Assembly: GCA_003184365.1 (NCBI GenBank)
Contig: NKYR01000104.1
Span: forward strand, 87,355-151,354
DNA length: 64,000 nucleotides
From: Evernia prunastri
Taxonomy: Eukaryota > Ascomycota > Lecanoromycetes > Lecanorales > Parmeliaceae
Direction of reading: 5' to 3'
The notes under the pieces were generated by a model. It had not been told where the DNA came from. It ran no database searches and saw only the letters and a list, made by a program, of their open reading frames with translations. Shown here piece by piece: positions 33,389-43,645 of this stretch. The translations under genes were made by a program, and so were the position numbers. Positions within the stretch are counted from its first letter, which is position 1; every line of letters begins with the position of its first letter.

Positions 33389-34029
33389 GTGGGGGATAGC
33401 AAGGGACATGCTGGGTGCTATGGGGGATGGTCCAGCGGTGGATGATTACATGGTTTTTTTGTCGGAAAAAGGATAGTAACGTCACAGCTAGCAGACGGAA
33501 AAGGATGTACAGAAAGAGAAGGAACGTAACCACATAGCCAAGTGCCTACGAAGTCTCCACCACGCAGCGATCGAATCTCAGTAAAGACCCCAGTCATTTG
33601 CTAAGAGTCTGCTCTTCTACCGAGCGTAGAAATCAAATTCATGCCAAGTAATTTGGAGAGGATCAGGGTTAGGTACTCTAGGGCTGATACTAGCGCTTTC
33701 TAGAAAATTTTGTGCTGATCCTCGGCTCTCCACGAATATAGGGGCATGCATCTCGTCCTCTGATTGGAACAAACAGTCCACGGACTCACATTTGAATGTC
33801 TGAAAAGCTTCCCTGACGTCTCCGAACACTGATGTCTAGGCCAGAGTGGCCGCCACTTCCCAATTGACATCCATAACCAATCAGACAATCTCCGAAAAGT
33901 CTAGGACTCCCACCGCTTCTTGCGAATCTGCAACGGACCCGTCAGCAACTGCGAACCATGCTATAGTCTCCACAACATCTCTCCTGCAGCCACCCGACCT
34001 CCAGTCACCCCCATATTTCCTCGCCCGCA
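33389..34029. other. intergenic
   Basis: 3' flank of the reductase gene and promoter of the small membrane-protein gene; an open frame from 33846 (+) runs into the next gene but is not supported as coding. Confidence 0.5.
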
Positions 34030-34493
34030 ATGTCCTGGTTCTCCATCCTCCCCGCCAACCTGACCGTCGTCGAAACATGGATCATCCGCTTCTTCGTAAG
34101 CCCACATCCCTCCCTCCCCATCCCCAATCCCTTTCCCCGCTAACAAACCCACCCCTTTCCCCCCAACAGCTCCTCCTCGGCGTCATGACCATCGGCCCCT
34201 GGGCCCTCTTCCTCATCTACGACATGCTCCTCTACATCATCCGCGCCATCGCCTACGAGGTCCCCTACTTCGGCGGGCGGGCCCGCGGCCGGGGGCGGCC
34301 TCGCGCGCCGAGTTTGAAGGAGAGACCGAATGGGCGCAGGAGGACGTTCAGCATCAGTGGGCCGGCGAGCGGGTTCGTGGCAGGGGATGAGAATGAGGCG
34401 CCCGGGGTGAGAAGGAGGGGGGCGCGTGATGGGGCGGGGGGTATCTCGGAGGAGGAGGATGAGGTGGAGGATATTACGGTGGAAGGTGACTGA
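34030..34493 (+). CDS. Small single-pass membrane protein with basic/RG tail
   Basis: Exons 34030-34095 and 34170-34493; intron 74 bp (GTAAGC..CCAACAG); 129 residues. It begins MSWFSILPANLTVVETWIIR and continues FFLLLGVMTIGPWALFLIYD, giving one or two closely spaced membrane helices, then a cytosolic tail with GGRARGRGRPR, RRRTFSISGP and an acidic end. The family is a widespread unnamed fungal membrane protein as far as I recognise it. RRRTFSIS looks like a basophilic-kinase phosphorylation site. Reading the first exon without splicing would destroy the hydrophobic N-terminus. Confidence 0.75.
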
Positions 34494-35761
34494 GAAATTG
34501 ATTGAGGTTTTCGGATGCGTGGCTGATTGGTGCAGAGAGCCGTATGATACGCGATGCGGATCTTTGGGATGCGAGGACGGACAGTCGGTTCGTGCCGTGG
34601 AATGACACGTTGAAGGGAGAGCACCCGGCGAAGAAAGAGAACATGTCGAAGAAAGAGAACACTTCGAAGGGAGAGCACACGCCGAAGGGAGAGCACATGT
34701 CGAAGAAAGAGAACACTTCGAAGGGAGAGCACACGTCAAAAGGAGAGCACACGTCGAAGAAAGAGCGGTGACCGGTATGTCAGACCAACATGTTCCTCTA
34801 CTCCTAGGTGATCACTTAATCTGCTCAAGGTTCCGTTAGTGGTGCATGACTTGTGCCCGCAAGACTATGACTGACTCGGAACAGGTGTAGGATATCACGG
34901 GCCCTGACCTGTTCTCGACCTGTCCTCAGCGTCCACTATGAATAGGCACGTCTCACCCAGCCTTTATGCCTACATGATAATCAGCCCAGCATCACTACGT
35001 CTCTCGCAATTTGGTGCTTCGCTCGGCCGAAGAGGAGGCTATGGAAAAGCATTGAAGCTGTGACCGGCCGATTATGAGGAAATAGAAAGCGCCCCAAACG
35101 TTGAGGTGTCTAGGAATTTACCTGACATCTGGTCAGTCAAGGAGCTGCTTGGAGCGATTCCAGAGGGACCAGAAGCGACGTATTGGGCGAATTCTAGCTC
35201 TTTTCCCCTAAATACGGCAGGACGAAGCCGTGTGAGCTCTTTTGGCTTCGACTACTGAATTGATCGGAAGTCAATGAACCTTGGACAGGCAGACTTCACA
35301 CAAGGCTGTATGACAGAACGGTGCATGCCGTTCCCGCTACTGATAGCGGTGGCATAGCTACTTACGAAGTGTACTCCTGCTACTCCGAAATTAACGCCCC
35401 ACTCTCACTCCGACCTTCCCAATCCGTTCTGCGCAGAAAATTGATGACAGTGCAGCAAGTGCCCTTCAATTACCTCAGCACACAAAACAAGGCAGTCGCG
35501 TTCAGAGATTATGCTAGCGGTGAGACGGCGAAAGATCTACCGCGCCTCCTTCAGGGGACGTAGGACGGTGTCTACAAGAACCCTGGGCCTCCCCGACCAC
35601 TTTCGAAGGGTTTTCCCATCATCACTTTCAGTTTCGCACCCTCTGATTCGACGGATCACACTTCACCGCTGTCTTCAATCGTCGCCGGCTTCTGCACGAA
35701 GAGCGCCCCATTTTTAGCGTCCTTGCGCCCTGCTGCACGCCCTGCTGCACGCCCTCCTACC
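34494..35761. other. 1.27-kb intergenic region with minisatellite
   Basis: Contains the hexapeptide-encoding repeat and the leader of C2H2 copy 2. Nothing else recognisable between 34.8 and 35.6 kb. Confidence 0.5.
34607..34768 (+). repeat. 18-bp minisatellite, nine units, open as hexapeptide repeats
   Basis: Nine contiguous 18-bp units read in one frame as [TMP][SLPA]K[GK]E[HNR], for example TSKGEH and MSKKEN, ending in TGA right after the last unit. The open frame extends upstream to about 34502, starting within 10 bp of the membrane-protein stop, with an internal in-frame ATG at 34544. It may be a short real ORF, an alternative end of the upstream gene, or a non-coding array; all units preserve the frame. 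Confidence 0.7.
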
Positions 35762-36860
35762 ATGGAGAAGAGAACAACCAATCCCAAGCCCAGCTTGCAG
35801 CAAAGTGCATACACGCGCGCTTATGCTGCAGCTGAGCCGGGGTGAGTTTTTTTTTTGTTTTTCACTGACCTGGCCGCCACTTAAAACTAGTGTCGAAAAT
35901 ACACCTGTCAGCAACGTCGATTATAGCGCGTATGAGCCTCCTGCAACACGTGGCGATGATATGAATGCGCATGCATGGGCTACAGCCCATGCAGGAAGTC
36001 ACACCTATGCTCCCTTCGTGAACTCAACCTCTTTGCGCTTGCCCGAAAGTACGCTCGCTGCCGGCACCGCTTACCATGATGGCGTCGCCTTCCCAGCTGC
36101 GCCGAACCCTTACGTCTGGGGACCCACGTTAGGACATGTGGGCGGGTACATCGGCACTGACTACCAGTATCCGGATCCCTCGCTCTCCCTGGTGAATCCT
36201 TCTGTTGCTTACACCTTCGGCAATGGCTACCAAGGGCCTTCATCTGCAAATAACATTGCCGCTGACGCCATCGGTAATGACTACCAAGACACCTTTGCGG
36301 CAAGTAGCTACGCTGCTGGCGTCAATGGCAATGGCTTTCAAGGCCGCCGTCCCGAGATTGACTTTACCGCTGGCATCGACAGCAACGGCGACCAAGGTAC
36401 TTTCCAGGGAAATGGCCATGCCGCTTACGCCAATGGTAACGGCTATCAAGGCCTCTTGCCTGAGCATGGCTTCGCCGCTGGCGTCAACGGCAATGGCTAC
36501 CAAGGTCCATTTTTCCAAAATGGCTTTACCGCTGGCATCAACAGTAACCTCTATCAAGGTCCCTTCCCTGCAGATGGCTTCAACACCCAAGGGAATACCG
36601 CTGTCGACATCCCAGCAGCAATCCCAACCATCGACAGCGGTGCCACCACTCTTGTGGGTACGGCTCAGAGCCCTCCACCACGCCACATCTGTGCCATGTG
36701 CCCTAGCTCCTTCAGCCGCAAGACCGACCTCACTCGCCATGCCAACAAACACCAGGCGCATTCCAACGTCTACCGGTGTCAGGTTGCGGGTTGCGACTAT
36801 AGCAGCTATCGAAAGGATAAGGTGGACGAGCATTACAAGCGCCATCAGCGCCGTCATTAG
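35762..36860 (+). CDS. C2H2 zinc-finger protein (copy 2) with 18-residue repeats
   Basis: Exons 35762-35841 (80 nt) and 35891-36860; intron 49 bp with a T10 tract after GTGAG; 349 residues. Start MEKRTTNPKPSLQQ and the exon end AAAEPG parallel copy 1. The C-terminal fingers are CAMCPSSFSRKTDLTRHANKH and C-x4-C with SSYRKDKVDEHYKRH, almost the same as copy 1. The centre differs: seven units of an 18-residue repeat centred on NGNGYQG, each followed by a variable part and AAGV or TAGI. The N-terminal finger of copy 1 is absent. Probably a nuclear DNA-binding protein; the Gly/Asn/Tyr-rich array may be disordered or condensate-prone (inference). Confidence 0.82.
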
Positions 36861-37207
36861 GTGCTATTCGGACGAAGGGGGTGGGGGGCGCATCAATTCA
36901 ACATTGGTCGCTCTGGTCTGGCTGGGTGAGTGCTTTGAGTGCGGTCGTTGGCTGTTGGGTTCCGTGGCGATTCAACATTGGATGGGCTGGGTTTGCTACT
37001 GCGTGTGTTTTAGGGAGGGATGGGTGGATCTGATGTGCCAAGGAGGGTTGTGGGTTGGAAGGGGAAGTGAAAGGGTGGTGGTTCATGAGGTTGTTGTGGG
37101 CGTGGTGAAGTTGGAATAGGAGGATTTTGAAGCTTTAGTTTTCGGAATTATTTCTTATCTATTCATGATCATCATAGAACTTCTATCGCATCCCTACTGA
37201 ATTAACC
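36861..37207. other. intergenic between convergent genes
   Basis: Convergent 3' ends of C2H2 copy 2 and the CCDC174-like gene; nothing else seen. Confidence 0.5.
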
Positions 37208-38251
37208 CTACGGCACATCCAACTCGTCCAGAAACCGTTCCGCCAGCCTCTCCCCCCTCTTCTCCGCAATCGCCCTCCTCCTCTCCTCCACCGCCTCCCG
37301 CCTCCTCCCCTTCCGCTCCTCCCTCTCCCTCCGCCCCCTCTCCGTCGCCTCCCTCTCCCCCCGCAGCGCCTCCATCTCCCTCCGCCGCCCCTCCCCGTCC
37401 CGGCTGAAGCCGTAGAACCCGACCCCTTTGCTCCGCACCTCCGTGCTCGCGTCGTAGTGCACCTCCTCCGGCGGCGTCGCGCTCCGGTCCCGCTTCCGCG
37501 CCAGCTTCGCCATCTCCTCCGCGCGGGGGGCGGAGGGCGAGAAGGCGGAGACTTGGATCGTGTCGCCGACTATCAGCGTCGAGGGGCGGTCCGGGCGCGC
37601 TTTCATCCGGGAGAGTTCTTCGGTCGCGTGGGTTTGCGCCGCGAGCAGGCGGTGCGTGCGCGCGGCGTCGGCTTTGGTCCCGCGTCGCAGTCGGCCGAAT
37701 TCGTCTTCGTATTCTACCATTTCTCCGCCGCTGTCGTCGCTCTCGCCTCCGTCGTCGGATTCCGTCTCGTATTTCCGGTCGCCGCCGCCGCCGCCGCTTT
37801 CTTCCGCCTCGGCCCACTTCCGGTCGAAATCCACCAGGGCGTTCTCCTCCTTGTTCGTCCCGCCGTCCGAGGGGGGCACGTAGTCGCCCCGCTTCATGCT
37901 GGCGTACAGCCGGGCCTTCTCTTCCATCTTCCGCTTCGAGCGGTGCAGCGTCGCGGCGTCGACGGCTTCGCTGCTCCGCGCGTGCGTCTGCGGCCGCGCG
38001 AGCCCGTCGGCGTCTGAGGAGGGGGACAGGTCGGCCAGGGCGCGCTTCTTGCTGCCTTTGTTGTGGGAGGTGAAGATGTCGGGTTTGGTCTTCGAGGGGC
38101 GGGCGCGGCCGGTTGTGCTCGGGGCGGTGGGGGTGGAGGCGAGGAGGGAGGAGAGGGTGGATGTGAAGGCTGCGTTGGTGGAGTGGCTGGTTGAGGTGGG
38201 TTTGGTGGTCCGGGGGCGGGGGAGGCCGTAGATGGAGGGGTTGGATGTCAT
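37208..38251 (-). CDS. CCDC174-like protein (DUF4078)
   Basis: Single exon, 347 residues, very GC-rich third positions. The N-terminal third is disordered. Then RSKRKMEEKARLYASMKRGD and ALVDFDRKWAEAE, an acidic Ser/Asp stretch, MVEYEDEFGRLRRG, HYDASTEVRSKGVGFYGFS and a long Arg/Glu coiled coil. This series is the CCDC174 family. The animal protein associates with splicing/exon-junction factors and is nuclear; a similar RNA-processing role in fungi is likely but not shown. Convergent with C2H2 copy 2. Confidence 0.9.
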   Translation of the reverse strand: MTSNPSIYGLPRPRTTKPTSTSHSTNAAFTSTLSSLLASTPTAPSTTGRARPSKTKPDIFTSHNKGSKKRALADLSPSSDADGLARPQTHARSSEAVDAATLHRSKRKMEEKARLYASMKRGDYVPPSDGGTNKEENALVDFDRKWAEAEESGGGGGDRKYETESDDGGESDDSGGEMVEYEDEFGRLRRGTKADAARTHRLLAAQTHATEELSRMKARPDRPSTLIVGDTIQVSAFSPSAPRAEEMAKLARKRDRSATPPEEVHYDASTEVRSKGVGFYGFSRDGEGRRREMEALRGEREATERGRREREERKGRRREAVEERRRAIAEKRGERLAERFLDELDVP

Positions 38252-40113
38252 GGCTAGCGGTGAGAGTGCGGGTGATAGTCAGTGATGAGGGTGGTGGTGA
38301 AAGGTGGTATTCGTATGGTAGCCTTGGTAGGTGGTTGTCGTCGGTCTTGATGTGAGCGCCGGGTGGCTCGGGTGAAAAATTCTCCGTAATTTTCTTGGCA
38401 ACCTTCTCTAACTTGGAACATATTACTGCCTGGTCACTTGTTCTATATAGTAGACAATGATATGGTCCAAGGCTCCGCTACTTGGCTACCTCGAGCTTGT
38501 GCAGTATCGAATGCTGTTGGTAAGTACTTGGTACTGCAGTTACTGCTGTGAGACTGAATCACTAGATTTGGTATTCCTAATGATGTCTAAGGAAGAAGGA
38601 TTCTATGTACAGGAAAGGCCTTCATATATCAATGTACTAGGCCGAAAGAGTGTTAGTGGAAGCGAGTGTTGAGTCGTTCCAACAAATGCTATACCATACA
38701 TAGCTCTCCCGCGTTCCACTAAGCAATTGCGTTCAGACATCACAGATGATGTTGCGTTTTGACTGCTCAAGTTGGCTACCCTTAACACTGGCGGTCATTT
38801 CTTTGTGTCCCAATTCCCCCGATCCTAAATATATCAAGATCATTGTGTCCGATTGTAAACTGTATATGATGAAGGGTAACCAGGGTGAACAGTTTGCACC
38901 TCGGATAAAGTAACGAAAGGGTTTATCATATCCCAGGTGAAAAGTCAGCAGTGAAGGTCGATACATACGAGCATTCAATGCTTAGAAAAGATGATATCCC
39001 TCAAAATTGAGGTAGCATTCAACGATTCGGCAAGAAGTAGGAGTTCGTGCGAGAAGATGCTGTTGAAATTGTTTCTGGATGGTAGATGACGGGTGAATTG
39101 TCCATTTCGATTCTGGGATTCACCGCAGTCCTCATGTGCAGGGATGGCTGTAAGTCCTTGTTGGAAGGAGGAAGTGTTCGGCTCATAATTGATGTTTTCA
39201 GGACCAGCTCAAATGGACTGATTAACCATGGTCTTGCTGGCATTTTTTGGATATATGTGGTCTCAGTCCCTGGAATCGGGACCGCTTTGTTGTCTATGGT
39301 TGAGAGATCTTCGATGTAGGACCCTTTACATGTCGTTGTATTGTTTCACTGCTGTTATTCGTAGTCTTTCCACCTCTGGCGAGCAACACCACTCGGTCTC
39401 CGAATTTGCACTCAGAACGCTCGAAATACCTTGAGCTTCCTTCATCAACATTGAATGAGCGCCGCAGACATGATCTACTGTACATTAAATCTGTTTCCTG
39501 TACTCTTTGAAAACAGTGGCGAGGCGGAAATCTCCAGACCCGCCTATGCAGCTAAGATCGTCGCTGTAGTTTACTTCAGCTTGCCATACCTTCTTGCCTT
39601 CTGGCCTTGGGTCTGAACGTCGCTAAGACCTTCAATTGAGTGGTTAAAAATTATTAAATTGTGGGGGTTTCAGCCTTGACTTACTTGTGCGTGTAAGGCA
39701 GACACGGTCACCATGGCGCAGCGGTGTATCTAAATGAGGCTGTACGCAAGTAAATATACAGCAACGAGGGAAGTTAATAAGAACGTCGATTGATCCGATT
39801 ACCATTCAAACCAGCCTTGCAGTCTTCAAGCTCATCCACGATGAGGCTATCGGTGGGAACGACATTCGTCGGCAGTCAGTACGTTATCTGGTATGCAGTT
39901 ATACAAGCGGAAAGGACAGTGTCGGTGGTTCCTTCGACGTCAAGCCGAATGTACAAAGGTATATCCCGAAGTGGTGAGTTGTAGCCTTGTTGGAGATACT
40001 ACAGTGAAATCTCAGCAGAAAAAAAAGGAATCTCAGCTGAAACCAGTCTCATTAAAATTCCCTCTTCTTACTACCAGACAACTTAGGGTTCTTCTAATCA
40101 TGACACCACGGTC
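38252..40113. other. 1.86-kb intergenic region
   Basis: Promoter of the CCDC174-like gene followed by moderately AT-rich sequence with only short open frames. No motif or splice-consistent gene found. Possibly relic DNA. Confidence 0.5.
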
Positions 40114-40926
40114 ATGGCATCGCGCTCGTTACTCTATATATTATTCCTCATATGTGCCTACAGAATCATCACAGTCTCTGCCACCGTATCAATCTATTAC
40201 TATACTGACGCCTCATGTCAAAGTCTTTACGCCACAGTGCAAACGGACCTCGACGCTCACGATGGCCAGTGTGGTGTATTCCCGACACGTATCAACAGTG
40301 CCAGTGCAGGTTATGTTAAGAATGGCTGTTACGGTATCTCACACGCGTCCTGAATGTACTTTCAACCGAGATTGAATGGTATACTGACGATGCTCTTACT
40401 AGTCACGGCTTATACAGGGTCCAATGATACAACCTGGTGCGACGACAACGGCACAACCATACCCGAGGGGATTTGTACTCCCATGACTATCGGGCCCTAC
40501 AGCGTGGACTGTCCTGGAATCAACGGCACCTATGACCCTGGCTACACAACGATTCTGGCATCGAATAAGAGCTCTCTCCCAGTCACCACGTCAATACCTA
40601 CACCCAGCTCTACAACAAGTTCAACTTCCTCTATACCCTTTTCCTCCACGAATCCTTCTCTGCCCCAAACGCAGCTATCGCCACTACGTGATAGTGGCTC
40701 CTCGGCTTCTCAGCCGTCGTCATCACCCCCACCCTCAACCTCAACCACATCTTCACAAGGTCGAGAGGGAAGCGGTAATGATGGGGGCTTGAGCGGTCCT
40801 TCAACCATCGCCGTCGGTGTGGTTCTGCCCGGAGTTGGCGTCATCGTCGCGATCTTCGGGGTGTGGGGTGCCAGACGGTATAGAAGAGAAGGGAGAGTTC
40901 TCCCTTCGAGACGTTGGAGTGCATAG
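40114..40926 (+). CDS. Six-cysteine type-I surface protein (tandem copy A)
   Basis: Exons 40114-40333 (220 nt) and 40403-40926; intron 69 bp; 247 residues. Signal peptide MASRSLLYILFLICAYRIITVSA, then an ectodomain of about 90 residues with six cysteines (SC, QC, GC, WC, IC, DC) and potential N-glycosylation sites (NDT, NGT). A Ser/Thr/Pro-rich stalk follows, then GSGNDGGLSGPSTIAVGVVL leading into one membrane helix and a short basic tail. The layout resembles fungal cell-wall sensors (WSC or Mid2 type), though the cysteine pattern is not WSC. Its paralogue follows on the same strand. Function unknown. Confidence 0.82.
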
Positions 40927-42194
40927 ACAGTTGGAACGAACGGCAGCGAGCATGAAGGGACCTTGCTAGAAAGATGTATATGGATGGCGATATATGTCGT
41001 GTTAAAAGCTTGCTGGATGCGGAAAAGATCCAGGACGAAGTTCATGATGTGGCCTTTGGAGGAGCAAGAACAGAGCGTAACGCGGAATGGTAGTCGTATG
41101 TTGTCGTATGTTGTCGTTCTAAGCTGCTACGATAAAGCTCATCATTGAGAGCAAGTACTCAACTGCCACAGACATTTTGGATATAGAGCGTTAGATGGCT
41201 TTCAATCACGGTCATTTTCGCGTATGAGATCACGGGCATGGTTTCTGGAAATCTGTAACTATGTCTCATGAACATGCCCTTTTGTTTCGTGGCAGGGTCG
41301 ACATGGCGTCGAGATGTGAAAGAACTATCTATTTGCTGCCATCTTTTCAGACTGATTCGCTTTCGAATCTTGCTTCTGAACGGGCTCTTTCAGTATCTGG
41401 AATGTGTGACTCCAAGTTGTATGTAAACCTACCCAAACACTGACGCACAGATAGACACGAGATTTTATAATTGTGGTTAGGAACCAAGCACGGCTTTCGG
41501 GTGTTTCGGTCCCAGGATACTTAAATAGCATGCTCAATTGTGTGTCCCACGAGTATTACTATGGTCTCAACACTTACAAAGCAAGCTAAACGTCGCAGAA
41601 GGATGAATCCGAAGCGACGCATGGTATTTGGCAATTGACAGTGGCCATGGCTTGACAATTTTCTGAGGCATGGTGCTTGGAGAACGGCAACGGCTTGGAG
41701 GGAGGAAACCTTTTGGAGTCTTTGCAGGCTTCAGATCCTTCTTCACGTGATCCAGCTCGTTGGAGGTCTTCTCACGAGGCATGGCTATGTTTACTACATA
41801 GGTAGGTTATCGGTGAGAAGTGCGTCATTTAGCACGCGGAACATGCAGGGGTTACTGTATCCAATCGGGTGGGCAGGTGTCGGTGCCTGTGTTCCTGACA
41901 GCTCCTGTTAAAACTAGCAAAGGTGCAGATCTCCGAGAAGGAAGTAGGCATCATTCTCAAAAAAAATGCGAACTTGCGAACTTGCGAAACTCCCCTCCAA
42001 CCAGCCTCGTTCTAACTATGTAAGATTACAATGAAGCCTCAGCCATGTAAGACCACCTACCCGCCCCCCCCTCCCATTTTCCATCCCAGCTTACTCTACT
42101 CCGTCCTTACCTATTCACCAAACCGTCAACGATTCCTCGTCTTCTTTTCTTTTCTTTCCTTTCTTTTTCTTGTCATGAGCGTTAAGGTACGGTC
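40927..42194. other. 1.27-kb intergenic region between tandem paralogues
   Basis: No supported gene. A 71-codon frame on the minus strand (41567-41782) starts with ATG and could be a small exon, but no continuation was found. Polypyrimidine tracts at 42050-42180 belong to the leader of copy B. Confidence 0.45.
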
Positions 42195-43228
42195 ATGGCA
42201 GCACGGTCTTTACCCTACGTTTTCCTTCTTCTGCTAGTCATTCGCCCGGATTTCGTCCTCGTCCGCGGTGCGACAACGATCCATTTCTACAGCGACGATC
42301 ACTGCGCGAACTTGTACGCTACGGTGGATACGGATACCCAGGCGGGCGAGGGCCAGTGTGGGTTGCTCGCGGCGAATAGTGCTATGGCTATCTCTTGGGA
42401 TAGCGGTTGTTCTGGTATATCCATCTCACGTTTTTTCTCTTCTTGAATTTTATTTTTTTTATTTTTTTTATTTTTTATTTTTTTTACTTTACAGCAGGTC
42501 AAACGCCCGAGACTGACTCTTTTCCTGTCTTCTTTCTGCCAGTCACGGCTTACGCGGAGCCAGGAGGGGACGGGTACGTGTGCAACGACAACGCCACGCT
42601 CGTGCCCACGGGTGATTGTACGAGCAAGACCATCGCGTCTTTCAGCGTGGACTGCCCGCAGGTCAACGGCACGTTGTCTGATTATACGACGCTTCTGGCG
42701 TCGAGTGCCGCACCGCGGAGCTCCCGTCCGGGCCCCACTCTGGTCTCTACACCATCTGCGCCTGTGGTTTTGAGTGCGTCCTCGGAGCAGGGTTCGACGA
42801 CGCCGGAGCCTGTGATTCCGAGTGCGTCCTCGACGACGGAGCCTGTGCTTGGGCCGCAGACGTCGCTGCTAGATGATGTTCGCTCCTCGCTTTCGTTGGT
42901 CTCTCAGCTGTCGTCTTCACCTGCGTCCTCGGGGTCAACTTCAATACCAACCTCAGGCTCAATTTCGACAATGCCCTCAACCTCAGCCTCACCGTCAATC
43001 TCACTCTCAGCCTCGAACTCAGCCTCGAACTCACCGTCACCCTCGCCTACACCCTCACAAGGTCAAGCGGGAAGCGGTAATGATGGAGGATTGAGCGGGC
43101 CTCAGACCATCGCTCTCGCAGTAATCATACCCGGACTTGGTGTCATTGTTGCGATCATCTTTGGGGTCCGAAAGTGGAACAACAAATTACACGAGGTTGT
43201 TGTCTCGGATAAGCATTTGAGTTATTAG
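42195..43228 (+). CDS. Six-cysteine type-I surface protein (tandem copy B)
   Basis: Exons 42195-42414 (220 nt, same length and phase as copy A) and 42543-43228; intron 128 bp with long T tracts; 301 residues. Signal peptide MAARSLPYVFLLLLVI.. is followed by the same six-cysteine ectodomain; shared blocks include LYATV.TD, GQCG, VTAY and SVDCP.(I/V)NGT. The Ser/Thr/Pro stalk is longer than in copy A. GSGNDGGLSGPQTIALAVII leads into the membrane helix and a short basic cytosolic tail (VRKWNNKLHE). Likely plasma membrane with the stalk crossing the wall; ligand unknown. Confidence 0.85.
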
Positions 43229-43645
43229 CTGAGAGCCACGGAATGCATGCTGCAATCGTGGAGAAGCCTATATGGCAAACCGTGCTGGGTCTGTCGCGGA
43301 CGGTGTCAAATGTTTGGTCTTTCACGGGCAGGAGGAGGGTACGCGAAGTAGGGTGGTGATGGGCGTCTACAATGGACGGCAAGCGTTTGAGATGATGGTA
43401 GAGGTGTTGGAACGGAGTGTTTGGAAGATGTGCGGTTCACTTACGGTAAAAGTTTATTGAACCGCTCTGAGTAGCAATTGGCACATGGATTCTTTTTAAA
43501 CCTCTGCCAAGGCTAGTTATGATACCAGAGGGTCATGAAGGTAGGCAGGCCGATGCAGCCACAAGCCCCTGATCAGTAAGGGGTTTCTATAGAAGACAAT
43601 CAAGGGGCGCGTCCTGCCGTGTTGGCATCATTCCCTCATACCTAC
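43229..43645. other. intergenic between convergent genes
   Basis: Convergent 3' flanks; no further signal seen. Confidence 0.5.

Noticed and set aside
36205..37119. 304-codon open frame (+) and a minus-strand frame over the C2H2 copy 2 repeat
   Set aside because: Shadow frames created by the 54-nt repeat of the real gene; they lack the zinc fingers and splice logic.
37194..38017. Arg/Gly-rich open frames in and opposite the CCDC174-like gene
   Set aside because: High-GC shadow frames; the CCDC174 motifs are in one frame only.
41567..41782. 71-codon minus-strand frame starting MPREKTSNELDH
   Set aside because: Could be a small first exon (GTAAGT near its end), but no second exon could be joined convincingly.
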